Source: Cristatella mucedo (Eukaryota > Bryozoa > Phylactolaemata > Cristatellidae). Taken from it: DNA of 64,000 bases. A program made the translations under genes and the position numbers. The DNA is taken from assembly GCA_009760855.2 (NCBI GenBank), contig WPIO01000004.1, positions 266,001 to 330,000 on the forward strand, in the 5' to 3' direction. This document shows, piece after piece, positions 23,035 to 34,480 of this stretch; within the stretch, counting starts at the first letter, position 1; every line of letters begins with the position of its first letter. Under the pieces are notes generated by a model. The model was not told the origin of the DNA. It did not search any database and saw nothing but the letters and a program-made list of their open reading frames with translations.

Positions 23035-23303
23035 CTGCTGGACAACATTTAGTGGGTCCCTGTGATTCGTCTTTGATGTGCTTATGCGTGCTGACACTGT
23101 GCATGCTGCCACTAACCACATTTGCATGCTGACCCTGTGCATGTCACCCTTAACCATATTATTCATCTCGTTTGTTTTTCAAGCATGATTTTACTTACCA
23201 TTCAATGGCATTTCACTTTACAGCAAATGTAAAGCGCATAGAGAGAGATTGAGTTCTCTGAGGGCGCTTTAGCAAGTGAATTATTATTATTATTATTATT
23301 ATT
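23035..23303 (+). mobile_element. LINE family A 3' end nested in the hAT element
   Basis: Starts at ctgctggacaacatttagtgggtcc and runs through the 3' UTR, stem-loop and (TTA)n. A candidate short target duplication acaaaa flanks it (23029-23034 and 23304-23309). Only the last residues of the ORF remain. Confidence 0.85.
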
Positions 23304-23392
23304 ACAAAAAACATGACAAGGACTCACATAATATTAATGTCTTCAGATTAGTTAAATACCACAGGTATTCAATGTCTTCTGCACTGCAGGCA

Positions 23393-25175
23393 TCAATGAG
23401 ATATTTGGCATTGTTTCTGTTTGCATAAAAAGTCGACATCTGCTGCAACAGTGGAAGTGGCAATTCTAAGGATTCCTGATAAATGTTCATCTGTTAGAAC
23501 GGATCGAGTCTTTGTTTACACATTTTTCAGTCTGGAAAAAAGCTGTTCACAGCAATATGTGCTGCCAAAAAGTGCAATATACCTGCGAGCATGTTTGGCT
23601 AGGTTAGGAAAAGACTCTGATGAAACATACTGCCTGTAAAATGTAACAAAGTCATGCTGATCATAAGCAGTTTTTAAATTGCTGTCATTATGAATGTCGA
23701 TTAGTTCGAGTTGAAATTCATCAGGTGCATCAGAGGGATCGATATTAAATGGATTACTAATCATGTTCATGTCATCCGCATGTTGTTGGAAATCCTGAAA
23801 CCTCTCTTCAAATTCATCAACAAATTTGCTAACAAGAGTGGAGTACTTCCTATGAGCCAGCGTTTCAGGCGATCTTGTTGCTAGTGTTGTGAAATGTAAC
23901 AGTTTCTTCTGATCTAAATGTTTCCGGAAAAGTTTCAGCTTTTGCACAAACGCGACAACACACTCATACATTTTATGGACCAGATGATCCTTACCTTGGA
24001 GTTTGACATTAAGATCTGCAAGACGTTTGGTCATGTCCACAAAAAAGCCAAGTCATTCAACCACTGATGGTCATCGAGGAAGCCAACATCTTTTCCCTTT
24101 TCTGTCATAAATGTTTTTATTTCGTCCCGAAGTGACCAAAACCTGGCTAACGTGTTTGCCATACTTAGCTAACGGACTTGGCAGAAATAAATAGCATCAC
24201 AATGATCTGATCCCAACTCTTCAAGGAAAGCCTGAAATTGTCTGTGGTTTAGCTCACGAGACCTTATCACATTGACTGTTGAAACTACATTGTCCATTAC
24301 ATGTTGCATGCACAAGACCTTTGCACATAGCTGTTCTTGGTGGATGATGCAGTGATGATTGAAAATTTTGTAAGGTACTAATTTTACCATTAAAGATACA
24401 AATCCATTGTGTCTACCTGTCATTGAAGGGGCTCCGTCTGTGGTTAAACCAATCAATTTAGTTTCAGGAAGATTAAATTTTGTGAGGACCCTTTTGACCT
24501 GACCCAAAATATCCTTTCCCGTTGTAGTGCCTTTCATTGAACATATATCCAACAGTTCTTTGATAATGACAAACTTTCCTGTTACTCCACGTACAAACAC
24601 CGACAGTTGAGCCGTATCGCTATTGTCCGTGCTTTCGTCGAGCGCAAGAGAATAAAATTCGCATTCAGCAAGTCTTTTAGTGAGACTTTCTTCTATGTTG
24701 GATGCAAGCTCGTCAACTCTTCCCGCAACCGTTTGATGAGAAAGACTGACTTTCTCTACTTCTGATTTCTTTTCTGGACAGACCACACCAGTAAACAGCC
24801 TGAGGCATTCCTTAACAAATTCACCATCGGAAAATGTTTTCCCACGCTTAGCTATGGCTTCAGCTATTAAAAAACTTACTTTGGTTGAAGCCTCAGACTT
24901 GTTGCTGACTGATGTCCGATGACGCTCTGTTTCAACGATTTCACGCGATCAATTCGAAGTTGACCAGTCAGGCTGTTGTACCTGTCGCCATGCTTTGTTG
25001 AAAAATGTCGCTTAACATTGTACTCCTTTGCAGCGGCAATTGTTTCTTGGCATATTAGTCACATTATCCTACCGAAGGTTTCCATTACAAAATAGTCAAC
25101 AGTCCAAGATTCTTTAAAAAGTCTTCCTTCAGAGTCAATTTTTCGTTGTTTGCTAGTATTCACATTCGCCGCCAT
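23393..25175 (-). pseudogene. hAT transposase relic (BED finger, RNase H-like core, hAT dimerisation tail)
   Basis: From ATG at 25175: MAANVNTSKQRKID, a BED-type zinc finger (CQETIAAAKEYNVKRHFSTKH) whose first Cys codon is a stop (TGA), then the catalytic core with SLALDESTDNSDTAQL, GLTTDGAPSMTG and HCIIHQEQLCAK, and the C-terminal dimerisation region with ARRYIALFGSTYCCEQLFSRLKN, LTDEHLSGILRIATS and the end QCQISH. Breaks: stop at the BED finger, TAG near 24167, a one-base loss in a T run near 24045, and TAA after LKN near 23516. Closest in type to the GTF2IRD2/ZBED5-like transposases. Not functional. Confidence 0.85.
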
Positions 25176-25686
25176 TTTTCTCTGCGAAATAAAAAGACAG
25201 ATCAGTTACGAATTGATTAATTTATATTTTATCACAGCAATATCTTAGTATTAGTAAGTAAGTTGAGCAAAACGCGTTTTTTGAAAAACCTGCTTGACTG
25301 ATTCCAGTTCGTGCAGCAGCAGCTGAGAAACGGCTCTTTTTTCTATCCACAGTGTGAAACAGTTAATTCCGCTTGCGGAAGCATTATAAATGTGATCGTA
25401 ATGGCGCCGCTGTAGCACAAATATATTACCCCTTCACGCCAAAATGTTCACATGAAGGCTAGCAAAATAAATCAATTCTTTTACCTTCACGCGAAAATAG
25501 CTATTCGGACACCTTCACGCTTCACGCGCGTGAAGTACATCACAGTGCTTTATATCGACTATTGTAATGATTACAAGTTAACGAAAAACATGGAGTGACA
25601 AAAATTTTTGGGAAATCATTGCGGGCCGCATAGAAGACCTCGGCGGGCCGGGTTGTGGCCCGCGGGCCACGTGTTGGACACCCCTG

Positions 25687-25694
25687 CTCTAAGA
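25687..25694. repeat. hAT target-site duplication, right
   Basis: ctctaaga, identical to 22712-22719. Confidence 0.95.
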
Positions 25695-26204
25695 CAGCCA
25701 CATTAGTCGTTCCATCTCCTAACCGCATCGCCTGCATAAAGCTCCATTCTAACCTGAGCTAGGTGAGTCAGGAGCTGGGTCTGTACTAGGCGCCCTAGTC
25801 GACCCCCCCCCAAGGCAAGGGCTCCCATCGCTGCTAAGCTGAGAGCTGCACCAGTGCATTTAAACGGCATCTGCCTGAGCCGTCTTGATCCGTGCACAAA
25901 CTTAACAAGAGGAACCAGTATTTGGTTAAACAAAAAAAGTACACTCCCATACTGATACCGTACTCCGATCCCGAGGAGTGCGTCTAATGCTTCTTTCTTT
26001 GTATCCCTCTGATGCCAGCTACTTCGTGACCAGACTCCCCGGAGTCTGCTGCAACGGCTGCTCTACTGCACTGAGAAGCAAGCGACAGAGCTTTTTCCGG
26101 GGTAGGGCTTACATTCCCCCTGCAGGATAAGCATGCTAGGGTTTAATCGGCTAAACACGGTAGGACAACCCATTTATGTGGCTTGTCTAGAAGACTTGAT
26201 AATG
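25695..26204. other. Unassigned stretch
   Basis: No gene or family recognised; contains a short poly-C run near 25803-25811. Confidence 0.3.
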
Positions 26205-26635
26205 GTAGTATTAATAATGATAACAACACACTTTAAAGTGCCCTTAGAGAACTCAAGTCTCTTTCTAGGCGCTTTACATTTGCTGCATAAGAAAGACGAT
26301 CGAATGGTTGGTGGTAGCATTCTTAGTAAACAAGAATAACGCGGTTAGGGGTGGCATGCACACGGTCAGCATGCAAGTGTGTTAAGTGGCAGCATGCACA
26401 GCGACAGCTCACATAGGCACATATAGGTCGAATCACAATGACCCGCAAAATGCTGTGCTAAATAGGTGCGTTTTTTATTTCTTTTTAAATGTTGTCAAGT
26501 CAGGGGATGTCGGGACGCAAGTCGGGAGTGAGTTTCAGGCGTTGAAAGCATACGAACTAAAGACACGGTCTCCAAAGGATTTGAGGTTTTTACGAGGTAT
26601 AGGTAAACAGTTAGATTCTTTGCCCTTCTAATAAG
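26205..26635 (-). mobile_element. LINE family A 3' end
   Basis: Inverted tail (aaagtgcccttagagaactcaagtctctttctaggcgctttac) at the left, then 3' UTR and the reverse complement of the AFSSY...KAWNSLP and FKRNLKTH region. 5'-truncated and moderately decayed. Confidence 0.75.
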
Positions 26636-26844
26636 GTGTGCTGTTATGCGTACACCTCAGTGTGCTCGAAATGTAGGTCTTGTCTTCGACGGCTGCCCAA
26701 TTTGGAAAGCTTCGTTAAGTAGACTACTTCCGCAGGAAGCAGTCACGCCCGATCTAAAATAAGGAGCTGTGTTTTCACGGTTGCTTGCCAAAAATTTTTA
26801 ACTAGCTCCCTGGTTCTGCCTCGACTAGGTTATTGCTGTTTCAT

Positions 26845-27415
26845 TTTGGCTGGGCTACCGAAAAAAGCCGTTTGGCCGCTGCAACTGGTAGTGCATATGG
26901 CTGCAAGGTTAGTTTGCAAATCCTTAATCGAAGTTCTTACGCTGACTCACAAGGCCCGCCAAGGCTGGGCATTCTCGCACGTAGCTGAACTGCTGCTGCT
27001 GCACCTGTCTCAGCCTCCTCGTGCAATCAGGTCCTGCATGGACGGTAAATTAGCTGTTTCTTTCCTGCCCTTAAAAAGACTGCTGGAGACGGAAGCTTTT
27101 TCCCGGTAGGACCTAAATTTCAAAGTTTTGTACGCACCGACATCTACCATCCTGCTGCCGACTTTGGCTAATCCTATCCAGCCACCCGGCGCCGATACTT
27201 CCATGCTACTCTCCACTTCAGTGGTTCTCTTGACTCAGCAAGGCCTCTCTTTTTCTCATCGTTGCAAGAGATAAAAGCCGTTGGCTACAGAATGCATATC
27301 GAAAGATGCTTGGGCTATGAGTGGGCTACTCACGACTCTCCGTGGGTCCCTCCCACGTGGTCTCTGTGGCTTTGCAGTTACCGCTGGAGATACACTACAC
27401 TACATTACATGAACT
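26845..27415 (+). mobile_element. LINE family B 3' end
   Basis: Frame with LQLVVHMAARLVCK, EVLTLTHKARQGWAFSHVAELL, RSCMDGKLAVSFLPLK, then decayed C-terminus and the 3' UTR with tggctttgcagttaccgctgg and a cactacattacat tail. Confidence 0.7.
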
Positions 27416-28499
27416 GACTCCGACTGACCTCTCGACATCCCACCCCGATTGGACACTTAGCCGAAACACGCCTGTTCCAAGCGACACTGCAGTGCCTAAG
27501 GAGCTGGCACGCGTCGCGCCCGTGGGCCTGGAGTATTGGTGCTAGTCCGGCTGGGGCGGAACAACATTCGTGGCGCGGTCACACCAACACTACCACCACG
27601 TACTGTTGACAGCCAGCTTGTCAGTTTGTGATTTGCAAAAAGAAATATTAAAATAATATCCACATTTTATCAAAACGCTTGCCTTATCTCAAACAATGCT
27701 GATGCTACCCGGGCACTGATACTGTTGCCAAGCGGGACGCGAAATCCCGATCTCCCCGGTAGGTTTGTCATTTCGAGGCCACTATTGATTTCGGGTAGGC
27801 CTAGTGGTGCATGGTGAAAGGCTGGTATTTCTTTCAAAGTGTAGGCGTATGCATTTGTTTGGTTAGGAGCTCACGAAACCAGCAATACCGGCTTTCAACC
27901 GACTCAACTGCGACAGCCGGACCAATTACTCAAGACTTATAGAGGTCAGGATCTCTCACTCCGAAGTCCAGGTCATGAGTTTTGAGTCTTCTTTATTGCC
28001 AGCCGAAAGATGAAGAGATAACTGCGTAGGCGTTTTCGCAGCCACATACCCTGGTAATTAGGTTGTCGAATATGCATGCTGAAACTGTCCCTTTTTATTC
28101 CGAGAGTAGTCGTTCAGCACGCCACGATTATAATATAGATCACTTAGCGTACGCTTACATAAGCATCATTGCAATGATTCAGTATAGATCCAGGTCTATA
28201 AATGCCTTATGACTCACTGTCAAGTCATCATTACCACGTAGTTATCGCCGGGAAGAATATTGACCGAGTTTGGGTTAGAGACTCTTAACTCGATAGAGTT
28301 GAGGATCTTCACAAGAGACTCAATTGCTTGCAAATCCTAACTCCTTGTGCTGCCGGTCGAGCTACCAAGATCGAGCGTTTCAATCTGTGCTTTTCAAAGA
28401 TATTAGCTGCCAGTATCTGATGCTGTCACTTACCTTTCAAGTTCGATTTTGCCTTTTAATCAAAAGACAATAAAGCCGATCAAGCTGTTGAAAGGCAAA
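27416..28499. other. Unassigned stretch
   Basis: No exon, RNA gene or repeat family recognised. Confidence 0.3.
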
Positions 28500-28990
28500 G
28501 GGAGTATCACCAAAAAAACTGGAAAGTTTGCGCGTATCTCGGTCATCTACTGACCCCTGGGTTTTCATTTTCACTCACCATGGTAACCAGTTTGTCTCGT
28601 TCCACAATGACCATCAGCTAAATGACCACATCATCTTCGCAGTCAAGTCTACTTTCAGCTGCCTTATCTGCTAGTTAATTTTTGCCTAGCAAGCTGGTCA
28701 GTGCACTTGTGAATTCAACTGGAATTCTTTAAATTGCTACTCAAGGTCTTCATGCCTGTGCAATACGATGCTTACAGGTGGTGCAAGCGCCAATTTGTTC
28801 TACTTAACATCGCAGAAGTTAGGCTTGCTTAAACATAGCCACGGCCAAACTGGTCCATGCAATTACAATCAGGTTTCGGTTTTTTAACTCTCTACTCGCA
28901 AGTCTTCCAGCCATGGGAATGACAGCTTTTAGTTGGTGCAAGAATCGGTTTGTCTGTCATGACTGAGCTCTGAGCTCTGAACTTGCTCTC
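28500..28990 (+). mobile_element. Degraded LINE family A relic
   Basis: A DHIIFAVKSTFSCL-like segment near 28625 corresponds to DHISSTIKSAYFQL of family A, followed by a KVFMPVQYDAYRWCK-like segment. Frames are broken. Confidence 0.45.
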
Positions 28991-29359
28991 TAATCAAGCG
29001 GGATACTCCGTGCTTGGTGTGAGCTATCAATTTGCTACCCAACTTATGCAAAATTACTAGTATACTTTAAAGTTATGCAGACGTCGAGGCTAAGGAGGCG
29101 ATAGCTTACAAGTGCTGGCGATGCCAAGATGCTGTTAGCCCAATTGCCTCAGCAAGCCAGATAACAACAATCACATGGCATTCCTTAAAAGAGTATCTGG
29201 TCAAAACCGCCCTCCCTGCTAGTGTTTCTTACAAAGTGGGTCTGCTCTACAGTTGATCACGTTTCATCCCTTTTTTAATTAACATCTGTCACTTTCTGCC
29301 TCCATTGTGTGCTGCTGATCTGTCAACTGGGTTTTTGTCGTACTTTCCTTAGGTTAGCC

Positions 29360-29619
29360 ATGGCACAAGAACTTCCAATGCCCCGACTAGTATCGATAAA
29401 CAAAGACCTGCTGTCTTGCGTTGTCTGCAAACAAATTGCTGAGCAGCCACTGCTGCTGCTCTGCCTTCACAGCTGCTGCAGTAGCTGTGCTGATCGTGCT
29501 GCCGTAGCAGAGGGCTCACACAGCTTAAGATGTCATGATTGCGACGTACTCACTGACAGCAGTTCAGCAAAGCATCGCAAGGGTTTTATCGCCGAGTTGG
29601 TAAGACGTTTCACAGCCCT
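29360..29619 (+). pseudogene. TRIM-like exon 1, RING segment
   Basis: Encodes MAQELPMPRLVSINKDL, then the RING motif: CVVC at residues ~18-21, CLHSCC/SSC in the middle and CHDCD at the end, followed by KGFIAELVRRFTAL. The frame runs straight into the LINE tail. A GTAAGA at 29600 is a potential cryptic donor. Confidence 0.8.
29614..29619. repeat. Target-site duplication, left (agccct)
   Basis: Identical to 30127-30132 and bounding the LINE fragment; removing insert plus one copy restores the reading frame between FTAL and RDADKC. Confidence 0.8.
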
Positions 29620-30126
29620 ATAATAATAATAATAATAATGTACTTGATAAAGCACCCTCAGAGAACTCAATCTCTCTCTAGGCGCTTTGCATTTGCTGCA
29701 AAGGGAAATGCAATTGAATGGTGAGTAATATCATGCTTGATAAACAAACAAAATGAATAACATAGTTAGGGGTGACATGCACAGGGTCAGCATGTAAATG
29801 TGGTTAGTGGCAGCATGCACAGTGTCAGCACATATAAGCACATCAAGGACGAATCACAGGGACCCACTAAATGCTGTCCTAAATAGGTGCGTTTTTAAGG
29901 TCTTTTTAAATGTGGTCAGGTCAGGGGATGTTCTGACGCAGGTCGGGAGGGAGTTCCAGGCTTTGGGAGCATATGAACTAAATGCACGGTCTCCAAAGGA
30001 TTTGAGGTTTGTACGAGGTATTGGGAGACTGTTGGATTCCGAAAAGCAGGTGGTACTATGCTTGGCCTGATGGGGGAGTATATCTGAGAGATAGGCTGGA
30101 GCCAAAGAATGAAGTGACCTAAATAA
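29620..30126 (-). mobile_element. LINE family A fragment inserted in TRIM-like exon 1
   Basis: Minus orientation: (ATA)n and inverted stem-loop at the left, 3' UTR, then the reverse complement of the coding end (FKKTLKTHLFRTAFSG, RAFSSYAPKAWNSLPTC, AYLSDILPHQAKHSTTCF). 5'-truncated at SLHSLAPAYL. The sequence is close to the 20317-21264 copy by eye, suggesting a young insertion. Confidence 0.9.
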
Positions 30127-30132
30127 AGCCCT

Positions 30133-30969
30133 GCGAGATGCTGACAAGTGCAGTGTCTCCCGAGAGGATGGCAGCCCAAACAAGCTAGCAGACGTCTGGT
30201 GCATGCAGTGCCAGAGATCCTTGTGTGCAACCTGCTTAACTGCCCATAACCGATACAACAAGAGTCATACGACCGTTTTGCTCGAACAAGTCACGAGTTG
30301 GAACGAACTGCTGAAAGCCGAAGTCGCAGCAGCTGTGCAGGCTGCACTCGAAGCCGCTGGATCTGCTGTGCATCGACTGCAAGATAGCAGCTTGCACCGA
30401 CTGCGCCAGGCAGTGCGAGGGTTCAGGATACCCGGGGCTACAGCACCTACAAGGATCAATAGCCGAAAGTCTCTTGAAGGATGCAAGAGAGAGAATACAC
30501 CGTCTGGGTGAGTATTTGCTAAGTAAGTCTGAGCAACTACTCAAGCCCAGTAATCTGGTAACAGACATCCAATAGGCTCGTGCAGTTCATCGACACGAGC
30601 TGAGAACCAAGACGAAGTATGCGATGGACGCTGTGAGCAAACGCTTTGACGATTCGGAGAGCAAGCTTAAGGACTTTTATGACCAGCTCGAGGATAGTGC
30701 TGCAGCCCTGCAGAGCCTAGCCGAGCAGCTGCACCAGTCACTGCTGCATGCATGGGAATATGGGAGCAGCCTCTCCGATTGGGGCCGTGACCCTGACTTT
30801 TTGGACCAGCAGGTGGCCTTGCAGTCACATCTCGAGGTGCTGGTCAAGCAGCTGAATGGATTCACAGTGATACCGGATTCTGGCGAGCTTGTGGAGCTGA
30901 GTGGCTCCCTGCCCGATGACTTAAACGAAGTAGTCTCTTCGTGGATGGGAACTCCGAAGCTGACCACAG
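30133..30969 (+). pseudogene. TRIM-like exon 1, B-boxes and coiled coil
   Basis: First frame: RDADKCSVSREDG, then WCMQCQRSLCATCLTAH and KSH, a B-box1 in which the second ligand expected in C-x2-C is Ser (CSVS). After a one-base shift at the AAA run 30314-30316 the frame continues QQLCRLHSKPLDLLC, CKIAACTDCAR and LQHLQ, a B-box2 (C-x2-H-x7-C-x2-C-x4-C-x2-C...H). Coiled-coil sequence follows (SIAESLLKDARERIHRL), stops at TAG 30573-30575, and continues in the same frame as ARAVHRHELRTKTKY and VSKRFDDSESKLKDF to PKLTT at the donor. The shift and the stop lie in otherwise coherent protein sequence. Confidence 0.75.
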
Positions 30970-31079
30970 GTAGCTGCCCACGAAACAATGCAAGCTGCGT
31001 GTTGCGTGGCTCATCTCGCTGACACGCAAATCTTGCCGACGTTCTGCAATTGCAGCTCTTGAGATTGTGTTTCTTGCAG

Positions 31080-31148
31080 ACTGCCTTGGCCGAATCCTTA
31101 CCGAAGTCATGGCTGCTAAGGGTGGTGCTGGAGGTGATGATGTTCCAG
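31080..31148 (+). pseudogene. TRIM-like exon 2
   Basis: 69-nt exon encoding (D)CLGRILTEVMAAKGG and AGGDDVP, phase 1 at both ends. Preceded by ttgtgtttcttgcag, followed by gtgagt. No stop in phase. Confidence 0.75.
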
Positions 31149-32944
31149 GTGAGTTGACATATTGTCACTGCAACTTGCTAACCGAAAAATTTCTATCGCC
31201 GAGCAACTAGTTTTGAAGATCAGTAGTTATGAGAAATTCTCTTTTGATTACTCACCTGCCACACCCTAGAATAGTTGCTGCACTGCTGCCATTCCTTTAG
31301 TGACTCTTTGCTTTATGTAGCACATTCTTATAATGTTCAGCTTTTCGCAGTTTCATCTATTTGAGCAGGCAAGCTCACTGCAGACGGCATGACTATCGAA
31401 TGCCCTTTACCTCTATAGAGGTATACAGCTACTAGTAATTACTAAATTGGATGATCGTTCGGGTATATGGAAGGTGGTATTTAGCTTGAGTTTTTTATCT
31501 TTCATTTAGCCATGACTCGGCTCAAAAATAATAGGTCGATATGCCATTGGCGTCTCTTTGCTAGAACTTAAAATGCCCGCCTGGATTGAAATAGCCGTCT
31601 CGTCTTCACACGATTTCAGCCAGCATTTTATTTTAGCTTTTGTGTTATAGTAATAATAATAGTAATGCCAATAATACATTCACTCTAGCTCCTTCAGAGA
31701 ACCCGATCTCTTTATAGGCACTTCTCTTTTGTTTTAAAGGAAGCCTGATTGAATGATTGTCGTTGATCCTTTGTACAACACTGACAAGTCTTTACTTATA
31801 AGTTACAGACCGTTTGCATTTACTGTCTTGAAACGGCAGTAAATCCAGCCGACTTTTAGCAGTATTGCCAAGTCAGCTGCCATTAAGGAAGGGATCACAC
31901 GTGTTTGGGTAGTAGTTTGCTACTTGGGGATGCCTTCAGGCAAGAATGCCCAGATAAAGTACTACATCTCATCCTTGCAGTATATGGAGTCATAAGCATC
32001 ATCTCTTGTACTCGACTAGCTGCTTACGAACTATGGTAGATTACAGTCCTGCCTCATGTGATTTTTATTAGCAGAATCCAAGCTTTGTTCTAAACGGGGT
32101 GTAGCAGCTTCCAAGTGAGTATCGAACTAGGCCACAAACACAATGCACCTAACTGTGCTGCTAGTCTCAGGCTATGCCACCGACTACTAAAGAATTCGCA
32201 AACCGTGTTTCGGGCTTATCGATTTTAACACATGGAGCTTCATCTGCTGTCTGCACGTGTGTGTGTGTGTGTTTGAGTGGGTGTGTGTGTGCTACATCTT
32301 TCTCCTTGTCGCCCTGATGTCTTGTAGTAACAGTAGTATGTTCAAGCCTGCTTCCGAATTACATAACTCAAGTTCCTGCCTCGGAGCAGTCATAGCTCTC
32401 AGCAAACCACTGGTCAGCCGTTACGTTTCCGGTAGATAATTCAAATATTTGCATCAGTCTCAATAAACATCTGCCTCTGGGTATCCAAGCTCTTAGAACT
32501 AGCACGTCCAAATGCCGCTATGTGGTGCTCAGCCACCAGTTCTGGCTCGTAACCTCCGTGGCCTGAGCTTATTTTAAGTTTTTGCTTAAGGAAAAAGCCA
32601 TGCCGTTCTTAAATTCGACCAATCTTGGCTTAGCATGTCATTAGAGTTCGATGGAGTCAGCTGAGACTTTTTCTGAATCCCCAATTTTGGCGAGCCAGCC
32701 ACTACTTAATCATTTGAAGACTCAATATCATGGTCTGTAGGTAGCTTAATCACAAAAAGAAATCCATCTTTCAGGTTCAAGATTCACCAAAGTGAAGTCG
32801 CAAGCAGTGAAATTAGCTTAAATAACCGCTAAGGGTACTTTACAATTATTCCATACTTTTGACACCAAATGTCACAAACAAGGCGTATAACGGCTAGTTA
32901 CTTGTCGGAGTCTCACCAATAGATGCAGGTACGAAATATAAGTT

Positions 32945-33095
32945 GTTTGTATAGCTCTTTCAGACCTCTGTAGCTCTATCGCAGGGCTTCACGTATGCAC
33001 CAGGGTTCGATCCCACGACCCTGGTTGCTAAAGGTGAGCACATTTACCTCGGTCGTTATTGGCTAGAACCCAATGCCTGGGCCAAACCTATGTCG
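32945..33095 (-). mobile_element. tRNA-derived SINE
   Basis: Minus strand reads gtttggcccaggcattgg (A-box side), aaatgtgctcacctttagcaacc, then the B-box gggatcgaaccctgg in inverted form, with a shortened tail at the left. Confidence 0.6.
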
Positions 33096-33194
33096 ACAGT
33101 GTCAAAACACTGCAATGGCACAGGTTGCCAGTTCCTTAATATTGTTTGTGCAACTATTGTACTCTACTTTTTTAAACCTAATAACGTAGTTGTA

Positions 33195-33283
33195 TCAACT
33201 GAAGTTCAGCAAGTGTAAAGTGCCTAGAAAGAGATTGAGTTCTCTGAGGGTGCTTGATCAAGTGTAATATTATTATTATTACC
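33195..33283 (+). mobile_element. LINE/SINE 3' tail
   Basis: cagcaagtgtaaagtgcc...agagattgagttctctgagggtgcttgatcaagtg followed by (ATT)n; only the terminal stem-loop region is left. Confidence 0.7.
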
Positions 33284-34026
33284 TGAAGCATACTTGTTTT
33301 TATTGCTCTGTGGTGGTGTTGCCTTTGCTCGGTGACTCGACCAGTTTGAAAGCAGCCCAGTTTATATCAGGTACAGGGTAGTTTAAGCTCTCATTCTGAG
33401 AATACTGTGCTGTCGACTTTAGCCTCTCTCCAGCTGCTGAGTGATTTGTGGTGACAAATCTATGGTAACGTCTTTCTATTTATAAATCTGCAAGCAGGAA
33501 AAACTATGTGAAAGCTCGTTGGATCTATTGGATTGGCTAGTAGTTATTGATGCCCAGGGTTCCAGATCAGGAGTGCTGCTGGCCTCATATGTCAGTGCTT
33601 TAGGCCACAAACAGATATTGACAGGCTGAGCCGTTTCGAGCAAGGCAGCTTCAGTAGCTGTACGACCTGCCTGCCAGTGCTGCAAGCTCATAAAGAGCCG
33701 TTTACCACTCACGTTGGACTAGCTTTGATGGTAGTAGCCCACCGAGGTGCAGTTAAATGAAAGAAGGATAAATATGGCATCATACCGTGTTTAGCGGCTG
33801 GCAGCGATTGCATCACCATCGGCACTTGTCCGTACTAACTGGAATTTGGCACGAGAGCAAAACGTCTGCGAAAAGCAGCAGAAGCAGCAAAGGTCAGGGT
33901 TGGCTGCTCGAAGGTCTCGAAGCCATTCATGCCATTTCTCATTGCTGTGCTATTGGAATGGCCTGAGGTGATGGACACCATATTTTACCATATTTTAATG
34001 CTGCCTTAATGTAGGATGTGAATTTG

Positions 34027-34480
34027 TAGTAGTAGATTTGGAAATGCAGATAACCTAAGGTGGCATAGCATCGGAAATGATAGCATTAAAGCATGGTTCG
34101 GTTCCCTGAAAATGTCTGTTGCTGCGAACTTGGTGTGTGTCCATGCAAATCTCAATTGCTGTGTTAGTAGAGACCACCATATTTTGATGATGCATCAGTG
34201 CAAGGTGCAGGTGATGAGACAATTGATTGGCTGCGCGGCTTATAGAGGACCAGGGAGAAGTTGATTCAAGCTGCAACTCAGAGCTGCAACTGTGTGTGGC
34301 TCGTTCGACTTGGAAATGCAGATAACCCAAGGTGCCATAGCATCAGGAGTGATAGCATACAAACATGGTTCGGTTCCGTGGAAATGTCTGTAGCTGCGAA
34401 CTTGGTGTGTGTTCGTGGAAATTTCCATTACTGTTTGAGTATGCATGTTAGCGTGAAGAAGTAAGAGAAGTTGACTCATG
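34027..34480. repeat. Partial tandem duplication in TRIM-like intron
   Basis: ggaaatgcagataacc at 34040 recurs at 34312, with shared gcatggttcggttcc / catggttcggttcc, aaatgtctgt(t/a)gctgcg and acttggtgtgtgt(c/t)c. Offset about 272 bp. Confidence 0.8.

Larger units (their letters stand above)
22720..25686 (-). mobile_element. Complete hAT (Charlie/GTF2IRD2-like) DNA transposon, inactivated
   Basis: Terminal inverted repeats begin caggggtgtccaac at both ends, the Charlie-type hAT terminus, and are flanked by 8-bp duplications. The transposase relic is on the minus strand. A LINE family A 3' end sits inside at 23035-23303. The element is 2967 bp including that insert. It lies between an R2-like relic and unassigned DNA; no host gene is disrupted as far as can be seen. 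Confidence 0.95.

Noticed and set aside
30490-30575. A GTGAGT...CCAATAG intron in the TRIM-like exon to avoid the stop
   Set aside because: Neither upstream frame is in the right phase for the downstream coiled-coil frame, whereas reading straight through gives coherent protein with one stop.
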